Assembly: GCA_019746355.1 (NCBI GenBank)
Contig: JAIESC010000035.1
Span: 1-45,147, forward strand
DNA from: Xanthobacteraceae bacterium
GTDB taxonomy: Bacteria > Pseudomonadota > Alphaproteobacteria > Rhizobiales > Xanthobacteraceae
Reading direction: 5' to 3'
DNA length: 45,147 nt
Positions 23,431 through 32,836 of this stretch are shown here, piece by piece. The position numbers and the translations under genes were made by a program. The notes beneath the pieces are model-generated. The model was not told the DNA's origin and made no database searches. It worked only from the letters and a program-made list of their open reading frames with translations. The stretch's first letter is position 1; every line of letters starts with the position of its first letter.

Positions 23431-23466
23431 GCTATATGACTATGGTCATGACCATAGTCATATAGC
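23431..23466 (-). promoter_or_regulatory. Perfect 36-bp palindrome, probable operator of the Phd/VapC-type pair
   Basis: The 18 bases from 23431 (GCTATATGACTATGGTCA) are followed by their exact reverse complement. Inside, TGAC-N4-GTCA occurs twice side by side (23437-23448 and 23449-23460), suggesting two dimer sites. It lies eight bases before the antitoxin start and 26 bases after the phaC stop on the same strand. Phd-type antitoxins bind paired dyads of this kind. It could also act as a hairpin in phaC mRNA. Confidence 0.8.
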
Positions 23467-23492
23467 ATCGAACGACCATGGCTGCCAGCGGC

Positions 23493-25328
23493 CTATGATC
23501 GGACTTTGACATAGCGCCCGGGCGCATCTTCGATCGGCGCGAGCTTGCCGCCGCCAGGCTCGCGGGCGGGCACTTCGTCGGCGCCGTGCGATTTGATCCA
23601 CGCCATCCAGTCCGGCCACCACGAGCCGGGATGCTCCTCGGCTTTTTTCAGCCAGGCTTCGAGCGTGCCGGTGCCGGCCTTGCCACCGGTCCAGTACTGG
23701 TACTTTACCTTGTTCGGCGGATTGACCACGCCGGCGATGTGGCCCGACCCCGCGAGCACGAAGCGCACCGGCCCGCCGAAGAATTTCGAGCCGAGGAAGG
23801 CCGATTTCGCCGGCGCGATGTGGTCCTCGCGGGTGGCGAGGTTGTAAAGCGGCACCGTCACCTGGCCGAGGTCGAGCTTGACGTTGGCGAGCGTCATCTT
23901 GCCCTTCGCCAGCGTGTTGTTGAGATAGCATTGCCGCAGGTAGAACGAATGGTTGGCGGCGGGCATCCGCGTCGCATCCGAATTCCAGTACAGAAGATCG
24001 AACGGCATCGGCGCCTTGCCGAGCAGGTAGTTGTTGACGACGTAAGGCCAGATCAGGTCGTTGGAGCGCAGCATGTTGAAGGCGGTCGCCATCTTCTTGC
24101 CTTCGAGGTAGCCGCGCTCGGCCATCCGCCGCTCGATCACCTCGAGCTGCGGCTCGTCGACGAACACCTTGAGGTCGCCCGCATGGGTGAAGTCCACCTG
24201 CGCGGTGAACAGCGTTGCCGAAGCGATACGGCGGTCTTTGGTCGCAGCCATATAGGCGAGCGTGATCGCGAGCAGCGTGCCGCCGACGCAATAGCCGATG
24301 GTGTGGACCTTGTCCTCGCCGGTCACCTGCTCGATGACATCGAGCGCGGCCAGCGGCCCCTGCCGCATGTACTCCTCGAAACCCATCTTGGCGTGGCGTT
24401 TGTCCGGGTTGACCCAGGAGATCACGAACACCGTGAGGCCCTGGTCGATGCACCACTTGATGAAGGATTTTTCCGGGTTGAGATCGAGCACGTAGAACTT
24501 GTTGATCCACGGCGGGCAGATCAGCAGCGGCGTCTTCAGCACCGACGCCGTCGACGGCGCGTACTGAATGAGCTGCATCAGCTTGTTTTCGAAGATCACC
24601 TTGCCCGGCGAGACCGCGAGGTTTCGGCCGACCTCGAATTTCTCGGCATCCGACTGGCGGATTTTCAGGTCGCCGCCGCCGGCCTTGATGTCCTCGGCAA
24701 GCATCCGCATGCCGCGCGCGAGATTTTCCGCGTTGGTGCTGAACGTCTCGCGCAGGAGCTCCGGATTGGTCAGCACGAAGTTTGACGGCGACAGCGCGTT
24801 GGCCATCTGCCTGACGTAGAACTCCGCCTTATGCCGCGTGTGCGGGTCGAGGCCTTTGGCGTCCGCGACGAGCCTTTCGGCCCAGCCGGTGCCGAGAAGA
24901 TAGGCCTGCTTGACGAAGTCGAAGAACTGGTTGGACGTCCATTCCGGATCGGCGAAGCGCTTGTCCCGGGGATCGGGTTGCACCACCGGCTGGAAGTCCT
25001 CGCCCGACATCCGCTTGGCGGCCGAGCCGAACAGCTCAAGGTAGGCGCGGCCGAGCCGCGATTGCAACTCCACCGCGCGCGCGGGGTCCGACAGCCAGTA
25101 CTCGAGCACTTGCCCGAGCGTTTTGATCATGTCGGTGATTTCGTCGGCGGGGCCGGGCTCGATCTTGCCTTCCTCGCGCGGCTTCAGATAGGCGGCGAGC
25201 GCCTTCCCGCCGCCCTCGATCATCCGGGCGAGGTTCCTGGAGAACGCCTCGATGTCGACCGAGGTGAACTGGGGCGGGCCCATCGCGGACGCCGGCGCCT
25301 TCGGTCCTGCCGCCACGTTGTCCTTCAT
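23493..25328 (-). CDS. phaC: Class I polyhydroxyalkanoate synthase
   Basis: 611 residues from ATG 25328. The lipase-like box GYCVGG (about residue 340) carries the catalytic Cys. The upstream [20 protein letters not shown] and [19 protein letters not shown], and the C-terminal [22 protein letters not shown] (catalytic His), ...[10 protein letters not shown] and [10 protein letters not shown] are all class I PhaC signatures. It polymerises (R)-3-hydroxyacyl-CoA into PHB-type storage granules in the cytoplasm. A GTG at 25391 would lengthen the N-terminus by 21 residues; the ATG is preferred. No phaA/B/R is adjacent, as is usual in this group. Divergent from the lipoprotein gene, with an AT-richer 191-bp promoter region between. 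Confidence 0.95.
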   Translation of the reverse strand: MKDNVAAGPKAPASAMGPPQFTSVDIEAFSRNLARMIEGGGKALAAYLKPREEGKIEPGPADEITDMIKTLGQVLEYWLSDPARAVELQSRLGRAYLELFGSAAKRMSGEDFQPVVQPDPRDKRFADPEWTSNQFFDFVKQAYLLGTGWAERLVADAKGLDPHTRHKAEFYVRQMANALSPSNFVLTNPELLRETFSTNAENLARGMRMLAEDIKAGGGDLKIRQSDAEKFEVGRNLAVSPGKVIFENKLMQLIQYAPSTASVLKTPLLICPPWINKFYVLDLNPEKSFIKWCIDQGLTVFVISWVNPDKRHAKMGFEEYMRQGPLAALDVIEQVTGEDKVHTIGYCVGGTLLAITLAYMAATKDRRIASATLFTAQVDFTHAGDLKVFVDEPQLEVIERRMAERGYLEGKKMATAFNMLRSNDLIWPYVVNNYLLGKAPMPFDLLYWNSDATRMPAANHSFYLRQCYLNNTLAKGKMTLANVKLDLGQVTVPLYNLATREDHIAPAKSAFLGSKFFGGPVRFVLAGSGHIAGVVNPPNKVKYQYWTGGKAGTGTLEAWLKKAEEHPGSWWPDWMAWIKSHGADEVPAREPGGGKLAPIEDAPGRYVKVRS

Positions 25329-25519
25329 GCGTTGCCGCCCGACAAACTTCGTGCCCGGACCGGCTTTTTCAGGGCCGTTTCGGGCCCGCACCGGTCCTTG
25401 CTTTGGACATATTACAGGTCTACCCCATTACTAGGTCAGTTTATTGAATTTACGTCTATTTCACCGTTGGCCCCAATGTTGGGCCGTGTGTTGAGTCGGA
25501 GTTCGGGGTCGGGGGATCG

Positions 25520-25927
25520 ATGAGACGGCGCGCCGTCGCATTGCAGCAAAGGTTGGGATCGCCGGTGCTACCGGGCTTGGTGGTGGCCGCGGCCGTTAGC
25601 CTGTCCGGGTGCGCGTCGATGTCGCAAAAAGCCGCCGAAAACGCGTCGCAGCTGCCGTATGTCGGCCTGTCGGCCAATGCGCCGGCGCGGCCGGCCGAGC
25701 AGATGGCCTATCCCGCGGTCCATGATGTCCCACCGCCTCGCACCGCCGCGGTGCTGACCGACATCGAGCAGCACAAGCTTGAGACCGACCTGGTTTCTGC
25801 GCGCGACCAGCAGCAGACGGCGGCCGGCGTTCCGGTTGCCTCGCGCAAGAAGAAGGTTGACACGCCCAAGACCGACGCAGCCAAGCCTGCCCCAATTCCG
25901 GCCGCGGGCAGCCGCACGATCTACTAG
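25520..25927 (+). CDS. Putative lipoprotein, function unknown
   Basis: 135 residues. A hydrophobic stretch LPGLVVAAAVSLSGCAS ends in a lipobox (LSGC), so the mature protein would be lipid-anchored at Cys near residue 31. The rest is low complexity, rich in Ala, Pro and Lys, with PYVGLSANAPARPAEQMAYPAVHDVPPPR resembling small lipoproteins found beside this aminotransferase in related genomes. GGGGG lies five bases before ATG 25520. It precedes the aminotransferase in the same direction with a 74-bp gap. No enzymatic motif seen. Confidence 0.75.
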   Translation: MRRRAVALQQRLGSPVLPGLVVAAAVSLSGCASMSQKAAENASQLPYVGLSANAPARPAEQMAYPAVHDVPPPRTAAVLTDIEQHKLETDLVSARDQQQTAAGVPVASRKKKVDTPKTDAAKPAPIPAAGSRTIY

Positions 25928-26001
25928 GTTCGGCCCGAACCGTGTTACAAGGCCGGCAAACGGGCCGGGAGTTCGGCCTCGGTTTTCCCAGAGACCTGAC
26001 G

Positions 26002-27219
26002 ATGGAAGAATTTTACCGCATCAAGCGCCTGCCGCCCTACGTGTTCGAGACGGTCAACCGCGCCAAGGCGATCGCCCGCAACCAGGGCGCCGACATCGTC
26101 GATCTCGGCATGGGCAATCCCGATTTGCCGGCCCCGCAGCATGTGCTCGACAAGCTGAAGGAGACGCTCGGCAAGCCGCGCACCGACCGGTACTCGTCAT
26201 CGAAGGGCATTCCCGGCCTGCGCCGCGCCCAGGCTGCGTATTACGCGCGCCGCTTCGGCGTGAAGCTCAATCCCGACACGCAGATCGTCACCACGCTGGG
26301 CTCCAAGGAGGGCTTCGCCAACGTGGCGCAGGCGATCACCGCGCCGGGCGATGTCATCCTGGTTCCCGATCCGAGCTACCCGATCCACGCCTTCGGCTTC
26401 CTGATGGCGGGCGGCGTGGTCCGCTCGGTGCCGTCGGAGCCGATGCCGAGTTTCTTCTCATCGCTCGAGCGCGCGATCACGCACTCGATCCCGAAGCCGA
26501 TCGCGGTGGTGGTCTGCTATCCGTCGAACCCGACCGCACACGTCGCCGATCTCGACTTCTACAGGGAGCTGGTGCCGTTTGCGAAGAAGCACGGCATCTT
26601 CATCCTGTCGGACCTGGCCTATGCCGAGGTCTATTTCGACAACAACCCGCCGCCGTCGGTGCTGCAGGTCAACGGTGCGATGGACGTCTGCGTCGAGTTC
26701 ACCTCGATGTCGAAGACCTATTCGATGGCCGGCTGGCGCATGGGCTTTGCGGTCGGCAACGAGCGCATCATCGCAGCGCTGACGCGGGTGAAGTCCTATC
26801 TCGACTATGGCGCATTCACGCCGGTGCAGGTCGCTGCGACCGCGGCGCTGAACGGCGCGGACGACTGCATCAAGGAGATGCGTGACACCTACCGCCGCCG
26901 CCGCGACGCGCTGGTGGAGAGCTTCGGCCGCGCCGGCTGGGAGGTGCCGCCGCCCAAGGCTTCGATGTTCGCCTGGTCGCCGATCCCCGAGCCGTTCAAG
27001 GAGCTCGGCAGCGTCGAATTCTCCAAGCTCCTGGTCGAGAAGGCCGAGGTTGCGGTGGCGCCCGGCACCGGCTTCGGCGAGCGCGGCGAGGGCTTCGTCC
27101 GCATCGCGCTTGTGGAGAACGAACAGCGCATCCGGCAGGCCGCCCGCAACATCCGCCGTTTCCTTGAATCGGCTCCGGAAAAGCTCCATAACGTCGTTCC
27201 TCTCGCCACGCGGCGCTAA
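26002..27219 (+). CDS. Class I/II aminotransferase (AlaC / LL-diaminopimelate aminotransferase-like)
   Basis: 405 residues from ATG 26002. VDLGMGNPDLPAP at the N-terminus, RYSSSKGIPGLRRAQAAYY, PLP-binding SMSKTYSMAGWRMGFAVGN with the Schiff-base Lys, VVCYPSNPTAHVADLDFY and the carboxylate-binding Arg in GFVRIALVENEQRI. E. coli AlaC and the alphaproteobacterial enzymes annotated as LL-DAP aminotransferase share this pattern; alanine/glutamate transamination is the more likely role. It is followed 46 bases later by hom, then glpX and recJ, an order I recall from Bradyrhizobium. Longer in-frame starts upstream lack a ribosome site. Confidence 0.92.
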   Translation: MEEFYRIKRLPPYVFETVNRAKAIARNQGADIVDLGMGNPDLPAPQHVLDKLKETLGKPRTDRYSSSKGIPGLRRAQAAYYARRFGVKLNPDTQIVTTLGSKEGFANVAQAITAPGDVILVPDPSYPIHAFGFLMAGGVVRSVPSEPMPSFFSSLERAITHSIPKPIAVVVCYPSNPTAHVADLDFYRELVPFAKKHGIFILSDLAYAEVYFDNNPPPSVLQVNGAMDVCVEFTSMSKTYSMAGWRMGFAVGNERIIAALTRVKSYLDYGAFTPVQVAATAALNGADDCIKEMRDTYRRRRDALVESFGRAGWEVPPPKASMFAWSPIPEPFKELGSVEFSKLLVEKAEVAVAPGTGFGERGEGFVRIALVENEQRIRQAARNIRRFLESAPEKLHNVVPLATRR

Positions 27220-27265
27220 GGCCGCTTCAGAAGCGGACAAACGACGCTCCCAAGGTCACGCTCCT

Positions 27266-28582
27266 ATGGCTTCCCCGCTCAAGGTGGGTATCGCCGGTCT
27301 CGGCACGGTCGGCGCATCCGTGGTGCGGCTCATTTCCGAGCAGCGCCAGGCGCTGGCGTTGCGCTGCGGCCGGCCGGTCGAGGTCGTTGCGGTCAGCGCG
27401 CGCAGCCGCGGCAAGGACCGCGGCATCGACATGCGGAAGCTCCGCTGGGTCGCAGACCCCCTGAAGCTCGCGACCGATCCCGGCATCGACGCCTTTGTCG
27501 AGCTGATCGGCGGGGAGGGCAATCCGGCCCGCGCCGCGGTCACGGCCGCGCTCAAAGCCGGCAAGCCGGTGGTCACCGCCAACAAGGCGCTGCTCGCCCG
27601 TCATGGGATCGAGCTTGCGACGCTCGCCGAGAAGCGCGGCGTGGCGTTGAACTTCGAAGCCGCGGCCGCGGGCGCGATCCCGATCGTCAAGACGCTGCGC
27701 GAAGGGCTCGCCGGCAATTCGGTGCAGCGCGTCTACGGCATCCTCAACGGCACCTGCAACTACATGCTCACGCGCATGGAGCGCGAGAAGCTGTCGTTCG
27801 AGGAGTGCCTCAAGGAGGCGCAGCGGCTGGGCTATGCCGAGGCCGACCCCTCGTTCGACATCGAGGGGCACGACACCGCGCAGAAGCTTGCGATCCTCGC
27901 AAGCCTCACCTTTGGCGTCCGCGTCGATCCGGGCGCGATCTATGTCGAAGGCATCACCTCGATCACCACCGCCGATCTCGAAGCCGCCGATCAGCTCGGC
28001 TATCGCATCAAGCTGCTCGGCGTCGCGGTGAAGACCGAGCAGGGCATCGAGCAGCGGGTGCATCCGACCTTCGTGCCCAAGGACTCCGCCATCGCCCAGG
28101 TGATGGGCGTCACCAATGCGGTGACCATCGATGCCGCAGGCATCGCGCCGATCACCCTGGTCGGTCCCGGCGCGGGCGGCATGGCGACGGCTTCGGCGGT
28201 CGTGGCCGACATTGCCGACATCGCCCGTGGCGTGCGCGCCGCCCCGTTCGGCCGGCCGCAGGGCAAGCTCACCGTCAGCAAGAAGGCGCCGATGCAGCGC
28301 CACGAGGGCGGCTACTACATCCGCATGATTGCGGTCGACAAGCCGGGTACGGCGGCGACCATCGCCAAGCGGCTTGCGCAGCACAACATCTCGATGGAAT
28401 CCATCGTGCAGCGCCATAGCGGCCCGCCCGCGGGCGGCGCGGAAAAGGCGTCGGGTCCCGTTCCCGTCATATTGATCACCTATGCTACCACCGAGGATGC
28501 GGTGCGGAAGGCGCTCGCGGCGGTGCAGCGCGACAGGGTGATTTCCGGCCGGCCGCAATTGATCCGCATCGAAAAAAATTGA
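27266..28582 (+). CDS. hom: Homoserine dehydrogenase
   Basis: 438 residues from ATG 27266. NAD(P)-binding VGIAGLGTVGASVVRLI, substrate-site segment GGEGNPARAAV, VVTANKALLARHG, GILNGTCNYMLTRM and EADPSFDIEGHDTAQKLAIL are the family signatures. A C-terminal ACT domain (about residues 350-435, YYIRMIAVDKPGTAATIAKR) suggests feedback control by threonine. It reduces aspartate semialdehyde to homoserine for threonine and methionine synthesis. AAGG precedes the start weakly. It follows the aminotransferase closely and is probably co-transcribed with it and glpX. Confidence 0.96.
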   Translation: MASPLKVGIAGLGTVGASVVRLISEQRQALALRCGRPVEVVAVSARSRGKDRGIDMRKLRWVADPLKLATDPGIDAFVELIGGEGNPARAAVTAALKAGKPVVTANKALLARHGIELATLAEKRGVALNFEAAAAGAIPIVKTLREGLAGNSVQRVYGILNGTCNYMLTRMEREKLSFEECLKEAQRLGYAEADPSFDIEGHDTAQKLAILASLTFGVRVDPGAIYVEGITSITTADLEAADQLGYRIKLLGVAVKTEQGIEQRVHPTFVPKDSAIAQVMGVTNAVTIDAAGIAPITLVGPGAGGMATASAVVADIADIARGVRAAPFGRPQGKLTVSKKAPMQRHEGGYYIRMIAVDKPGTAATIAKRLAQHNISMESIVQRHSGPPAGGAEKASGPVPVILITYATTEDAVRKALAAVQRDRVISGRPQLIRIEKN

Positions 28583-28626
28583 AGATGGCCCGATAATAAG
28601 GCCAGGGCCAACAAGGAGACCCGTCA

Positions 28627-29619
28627 ATGTCGTCGATCACCGTCGCGCCCAATCTGTTGATAGAGCGCGTCCTGACGATCGAGATCGTCCGCGTGACCGA
28701 GCGCGCCGCGGTGTCCGCCGCCCGCCTGCGCGGCCACGGCAAGAGCAAGGCCTCCGATCAGGCCGCGGTCGACGCCATGCGGCGCGAGCTGAACAAGCTG
28801 CCGATCGACGGCACGGTGGTGATCGGCGAGGGCGAGATGGACGAGGCGCCGATGCTGTTCATCGGCGAGGAGGTCGGCAACAAGACCGGCCCCAAGGTCG
28901 ATATCGCCGTCGATCCGCTGGAAGGCACGACGCTCTGCGCCAAGAACATGCCGGGTGCGATCGCGACGCTGGCGATGGCCGACGCCGGCACGCTGCTGCA
29001 CGCCCCGGACTGCTACATGGACAAGATCGCGATCGGACCGGGCTATCCCAAGGGCACCGTCGATCTCGACGCGCCGACCGAGGAGAACATCCTCAACCTC
29101 GCCAAGGCCAAGGGCGTGAAGCCCGCCGAGATCACCGCGATCCTGCTCGACCGGCCGCGCCACGGCGACATCATCGAGGCGGTGCGCAAGACCGGCGCGG
29201 CGGTCGCGCTGATCAGCGACGGCGATGTGGCCGGCGTGATCCACTGCGCCGAGCCCAAGACCGGCATCGACATCTATCTCGGCATCGGTGGCGCGCCGGA
29301 GGGCGTGCTCGCGGCGGCGGCGCTGCGCTGCATCGGCGGCCAGATGCAGACTCGCCTCGTGATCGACAGCGAGGAGCTGCGCGAGCGCACGCTGAAGATG
29401 GGCATCAAGGACCCGAAGAAGAAATACGAGATCGAGGACATGGTCCGGGGCGACTGCCTGTTCGCCGCAACCGGCGTCACCACCGGGCCGATGCTCAACG
29501 GCGTCAAGTTCGGCAAGCAGGTGATCGAGACCGACACCGTGGTGATGCGTTCGGTCACCGGCACGGTGCGGCGGATCGTGGCCGAGCACCGCGAGCTCGG
29601 CAAATTCCACCTCGATTGA
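28627..29619 (+). CDS. glpX: Fructose-1,6-bisphosphatase class II
   Basis: 330 residues. GEGEMDEAPMLFIGEEVG, DIAVDPLEGTTLCAKNMPGAIATLAMAD and LIRTG-like KTGAAVALISDGDVAG, GIGGAPEGVLAAAALRCIGG are the GlpX motifs with metal-binding acidic residues. It dephosphorylates fructose-1,6-bisphosphate in gluconeogenesis (and in the Calvin cycle if present). AAGGAG precedes ATG 28627, 44 bases after hom. Convergent with the small membrane-protein gene, seven bases apart. Confidence 0.96.
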   Translation: MSSITVAPNLLIERVLTIEIVRVTERAAVSAARLRGHGKSKASDQAAVDAMRRELNKLPIDGTVVIGEGEMDEAPMLFIGEEVGNKTGPKVDIAVDPLEGTTLCAKNMPGAIATLAMADAGTLLHAPDCYMDKIAIGPGYPKGTVDLDAPTEENILNLAKAKGVKPAEITAILLDRPRHGDIIEAVRKTGAAVALISDGDVAGVIHCAEPKTGIDIYLGIGGAPEGVLAAAALRCIGGQMQTRLVIDSEELRERTLKMGIKDPKKKYEIEDMVRGDCLFAATGVTTGPMLNGVKFGKQVIETDTVVMRSVTGTVRRIVAEHRELGKFHLD

Positions 29620-29626
29620 TGAGAGC

Positions 29627-29878
29627 CTAGCGGGCCTGCGGCGCGCCGGATGGTGCCGGCGCCTGCCCGGTGGTTTGCGCGGGTGCGCCAGCCGATGATT
29701 GCGCGGCGGGCTGCCCGGCGGGCGTCAACGCGTCCTGCCCGATGAGATGGACACCGATCAAAAAGACGAAGCCGAGCAACACCACCATGGCTCCCAGGCC
29801 GAAGCCCGAGGCCCACAAGAGCAGATTGCCGGCCGCTTGATCCTGAACAACCGGGCGGTTCTCGTCGTGGATGGTCAT
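29627..29878 (-). CDS. Small single-pass membrane protein, function unknown
   Basis: 83 residues. One long hydrophobic segment, NLLLWASGFGLGAMVVLLGF continuing FLIGVHLIG (about residues 18-47), then a Gln/Pro/Ala-rich tail predicted to lie in the periplasm. AGGAGG sits six bases before ATG 29878, which supports this short start over the 260-residue frame to 30409, an antisense shadow of the GNAT gene. Nothing in it is recognised. Confidence 0.72.
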   Translation of the reverse strand: MTIHDENRPVVQDQAAGNLLLWASGFGLGAMVVLLGFVFLIGVHLIGQDALTPAGQPAAQSSAGAPAQTTGQAPAPSGAPQAR

Positions 29879-29968
29879 TGCGACCTCCTGAACATCGCGC
29901 CCTTGAGCCGATAACGTCGCGGCTCCAGCCGTGTTCCGCCGCGTGATTTCGTCGCGTATGTTGGGCCG

Positions 29969-30430
29969 ATGGCAGCGAACATCGAGATCCGCCCAGTGCC
30001 TTTGAGCGAACGCGCGGCCTGGGAGCCGCTGTGGAAGGGCTATCTCGATTTCTACAAGACGTCGGTGCCGAAGGAGGTCTACGACACCACCTGGGCGCGG
30101 CTGCATGATCCCGCCGAGCCGATGCATCTGCTCGGCGCCTACGTCGACGGCAAGCTTCTTGGCATCGTGCATTTCATCTATCACCGCTCGTGCTGGACGA
30201 TTGGCGATTATTGCTATCTTCAGGATTTGTTTGTTGCAGAGAACGCGCGCAAGCTCGGCCTCGGCCGCGCGCTGATCGAAGCGGTCTACAAGACCGCGCA
30301 TGAGGCCGGCGCAAGCCGCGTCTACTGGCTCACCCACGAGAGCAACGCCACCGCGCGCCTGCTCTACGACAAGCTCGCGACCTGGCCCGGCTTCATCGTC
30401 TATCGCCACCTGTTCGCGGACCGCACCTGA
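29969..30430 (+). CDS. GNAT-family N-acetyltransferase
   Basis: 153 residues. IEIRPVPLSERAAWEPLWKGYLDFY at the N-terminus; the acetyl-CoA loop is FVAENARKLGLGRALIEAVY (R/Q-x-x-G-x-G/A type), and the end ESNATARLLYDKLATWPGFIVYRH is typical of GNATs acting on small molecules or antibiotics. ATG 29969 lacks a strong ribosome site. Divergent from the small membrane-protein gene. Substrate unknown. Confidence 0.9.
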   Translation: MAANIEIRPVPLSERAAWEPLWKGYLDFYKTSVPKEVYDTTWARLHDPAEPMHLLGAYVDGKLLGIVHFIYHRSCWTIGDYCYLQDLFVAENARKLGLGRALIEAVYKTAHEAGASRVYWLTHESNATARLLYDKLATWPGFIVYRHLFADRT

Positions 30431-30442
30431 TCCGCAAACGAA

Positions 30443-30476
30443 ACCGCCCGTCGCTGCGGAGGCGGTGACGGGCGGT
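30443..30476. terminator. Hairpin between convergent genes, probable bidirectional terminator
   Basis: A perfect 10-bp stem ACCGCCCGTC (30443-30452) / GACGGGCGGT (30467-30476) with a 14-nt loop, placed between the GNAT stop (30430) and the stop of the leftward glycine-rich protein gene (30499). On the minus strand it is followed by TTTCGTTTG, on the plus strand by GTTGTC. Confidence 0.6.
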
Positions 30477-30498
30477 GTTGTCAGGTTTCAGGTGGTGA

Positions 30499-30762
30499 CT
30501 AGCCGCAGACCCAGACGCGGCGCCAGGCCCAGCCATACGGCCCTGCGACGCGCACCGTGCGCCAGCAACCGCCGCCGTAAGCGCCGTAACCATAGGCCGG
30601 ATAGTAACCGCCGCGGTAGAAACCGTGACCCCAGCCCCGGCCCCAGCCGCCGCGGTAGTGGCCGCGGCCGCCGCGCCAGCCGCGCGCCTGGGCACTGTTG
30701 CTGCCCGCCGCGGTGCCGATGGTGACGAGCGCCACCAGTGCAATCATGATTTTCCGAAACAT
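30499..30762 (-). CDS. Small secreted glycine/aromatic-rich protein
   Basis: 87 residues. Signal peptide MFRKIMIALVALVTIGTAAG with cleavage near AQA-RGW. The mature part is Gly, Tyr, Trp and Arg (GWGRGWGHGFYRGGYY...GAYGGGCWRTVRV) and ends WRRVWVCG, with two Cys that could pair. Similar short proteins are frequent in Bradyrhizobiaceae; none has a known function to me. ATG 30762 has GGAGCCGGGAA before it. Confidence 0.78.
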   Translation of the reverse strand: MFRKIMIALVALVTIGTAAGSNSAQARGWRGGRGHYRGGWGRGWGHGFYRGGYYPAYGYGAYGGGCWRTVRVAGPYGWAWRRVWVCG

Positions 30763-30924
30763 ATTCCCGGCTCCAGTTCCAAAAAAGCCGTCGCCCGTAA
30801 GCGTAATTCACCATTCGGCTTGGGACAAATTTGTGGAATAGCGGGGGCGGATTGTGGCGGTTCCACGGCCGCCGGTCCGGCGAGGCCGTCGAAAGGGCTA
30901 TAAAATCCGACCGATTCCAACGCG

Positions 30925-32757
30925 ATGCGAGCTTTTGCCATGACGGCCGCCCTGGCGACCGTGTCCCGTGCCCCGACGCGCCTGTTCCTCGATGTCGAAC
31001 GCTCCGTGACCGGCCGCGCCTGGCGCGACCGGCTCGACGAGCGGGCGACGGCGCGGGCCCTGGCGATCGCGCAGCGCTCCGCGGTGCCCGAACTCCTGGC
31101 GCGGGTGCTCGCCGGCCGCGGCGTCGATCCCGCCGACGTCGAGGCCTATCTCGATCCGACGGTGCGGCGGCTGATGCCCGATCCGCACACCGTGACCGCG
31201 ATGGAGGCGGCGGCGCTGCGCATCGCCGACGCGATGATGCGCGGCGAGCGGGTGGCGATCTTCGGCGATTACGACGTCGATGGCGCGACCGCGTCCGCGC
31301 TGCTGGCGCGCTTTCTCCGCTTGAGCGGGGCTGCGCCGATCATCCACATCCCGGACCGCATCTTCGAAGGTTACGGGCCGAATGCAGGCGCGATCCGCGC
31401 GCTCGCGGAGAAGGACGCGACGCTGCTGATCACCGTCGATTGCGGCACCACGAGCCTCGAGCCGCTCGCCGGGGCGAAGGCGCTCGGCCTCGACGTCGTG
31501 GTCATCGACCACCATCAGGCCGACGAGAACTTGCCCGATGCGCTGGTGGTCAACCCGAACCGGCTCGACGACCTGTCCGGGCTCGGACACCTCGCCGCCG
31601 TCGGCCTCGTGTTTCTCACCATCGTCGCGATCAATCGCGTGTTGCGCACGCGCGGCTTCTGGACGCCGGCGCGGCCGGAGCCGGACCTGCTCGGCGCGCT
31701 CGATGTCGTGGCGCTCGGCACCGTGGCCGACGTGGTGCCGCTCACCGGCCTCAACCGCGCCTTTGTCGCCAAGGGGCTGATCGCGCTGCGCGGCCGCACC
31801 AATGTCGGCCTGACCGCGCTGATGGACGTGGCGCGGCTCACCGGTCCGCCGGAGCCGTGGCATCTCGGCTTCATGCTGGGGCCCCGCATCAATGCCGGCG
31901 GCCGCATCGGCCGCGCCGATCTCGGCGCGCTGCTGCTCACCACCGACGATCCGGTGGAAGCCTCGCGCATCGCCGCCGAGCTCGACCGGCTCAACCGTGA
32001 ACGGCAGGCGCTGGAGCAGGCGATGCTGGCCGAAGCCGAGGCCGAGGCGATGGCGGCGCTCGGCATCGAGGAGAAAGGCGCGGTGGTGGTGACGGCTGCG
32101 GCCAACTGGCACCCCGGGGTCGTCGGCCTGCTCGCGGCAAGGCTCAAGGAGCGCTTCAACCGTCCGTCCTTTGCGGTCGCGCTCGAGCCGGGCGGCATCG
32201 GCGCCGGCTCCGGCCGCTCGATCGCCGGCGTCGATCTCGGCCGCACAGTGCGGCGGGCGGTCGCCGACGGCCTGCTGCTCAAGGGCGGCGGGCACGCGAT
32301 GGCCGCGGGCATCACCGTCAGGCACGACCGGCTCACCGAGTTTCGCGCCTATCTGGAAAGCGAGCTCGCCGCGCCGGTCGCGGTGGCGCGCTCGGATCAG
32401 TCGTTGCTCATTGACGGGGCGGTCAGCGCCTCCGGCGCGAACCTCGCGCTGATCTCGACGCTCGGGCAGGCCGGTCCGTTCGGCGCGGGCAACCCGGAGC
32501 CGGTGATCGCGCTGCCGTCGCACACGGTGGCCTATGCCGAGCAGGTCGGGCAGGCGCATGTGCGGGCGCGGTTGCGCGCGGGCGACGGCACGGCGATCAA
32601 CGCGATTGCGTTCCGCGCCCTGAACCAGCCGCTCGGCCAGGCGCTGATGGCCGCGCGCGGCCAACAGGTGCACGCCGCCGGCACGCTCTCGGTCGACCGC
32701 TGGAACGGCAACGAGCGCGTGCAATACCGTCTGCTGGATGTGGCCATGCCAAACTGA
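30925..32757 (+). CDS. recJ: Single-stranded-DNA-specific exonuclease RecJ
   Basis: 610 residues. DHH-superfamily motifs: AIFGDYDVDGATASAL (motif I, ~residue 115), VDCGTTS (motif II), VIDHHQAD (motif III, ~195), ALGTVADVVPL and, in the DHHA1 domain, GGRIGRADLGA; then LKGGGHAMAAGIT and the C-terminal OB-type region. It degrades single-stranded DNA 5'-3' in recombination and mismatch repair. A TATAAA box lies at 30899-30904. ATG 30925 was used; an ATG five codons in (30940) is possible. Confidence 0.95.
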   Translation: MRAFAMTAALATVSRAPTRLFLDVERSVTGRAWRDRLDERATARALAIAQRSAVPELLARVLAGRGVDPADVEAYLDPTVRRLMPDPHTVTAMEAAALRIADAMMRGERVAIFGDYDVDGATASALLARFLRLSGAAPIIHIPDRIFEGYGPNAGAIRALAEKDATLLITVDCGTTSLEPLAGAKALGLDVVVIDHHQADENLPDALVVNPNRLDDLSGLGHLAAVGLVFLTIVAINRVLRTRGFWTPARPEPDLLGALDVVALGTVADVVPLTGLNRAFVAKGLIALRGRTNVGLTALMDVARLTGPPEPWHLGFMLGPRINAGGRIGRADLGALLLTTDDPVEASRIAAELDRLNRERQALEQAMLAEAEAEAMAALGIEEKGAVVVTAAANWHPGVVGLLAARLKERFNRPSFAVALEPGGIGAGSGRSIAGVDLGRTVRRAVADGLLLKGGGHAMAAGITVRHDRLTEFRAYLESELAAPVAVARSDQSLLIDGAVSASGANLALISTLGQAGPFGAGNPEPVIALPSHTVAYAEQVGQAHVRARLRAGDGTAINAIAFRALNQPLGQALMAARGQQVHAAGTLSVDRWNGNERVQYRLLDVAMPN

Positions 32758-32792
32758 GGGTGACCACTGCGCCGTCGTCCAGCATACTCCGA

Positions 32793-32825
32793 CCGTCATC
32801 GCCCGCGTAGGCGGGCGATCCAGTC
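32793..32825. repeat. REP-type palindrome
   Basis: CCGTCATCGCCCGC-GTAG-GCGGGCGATCCAGTC: a 9-bp perfect stem (32798-32806/32811-32819) with a 4-base loop. It lies between recJ and the GIY-YIG gene. The same unit recurs at 33174-33206 and 43271-43300. Confidence 0.85.
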
Positions 32826-32836
32826 AAGCCTCTCCC

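Noticed and set aside
20361..25952. 14-bp sequence CCTTGTAACACGGT at 20361 recurring inverted at 25939-25952
   Set aside because: A few matches of this length are expected by chance in a 45-kb window; no further similarity surrounds it.
30898..32799. 633-codon minus-strand frame opposite recJ
   Set aside because: Shadow of recJ with no recognisable domain.
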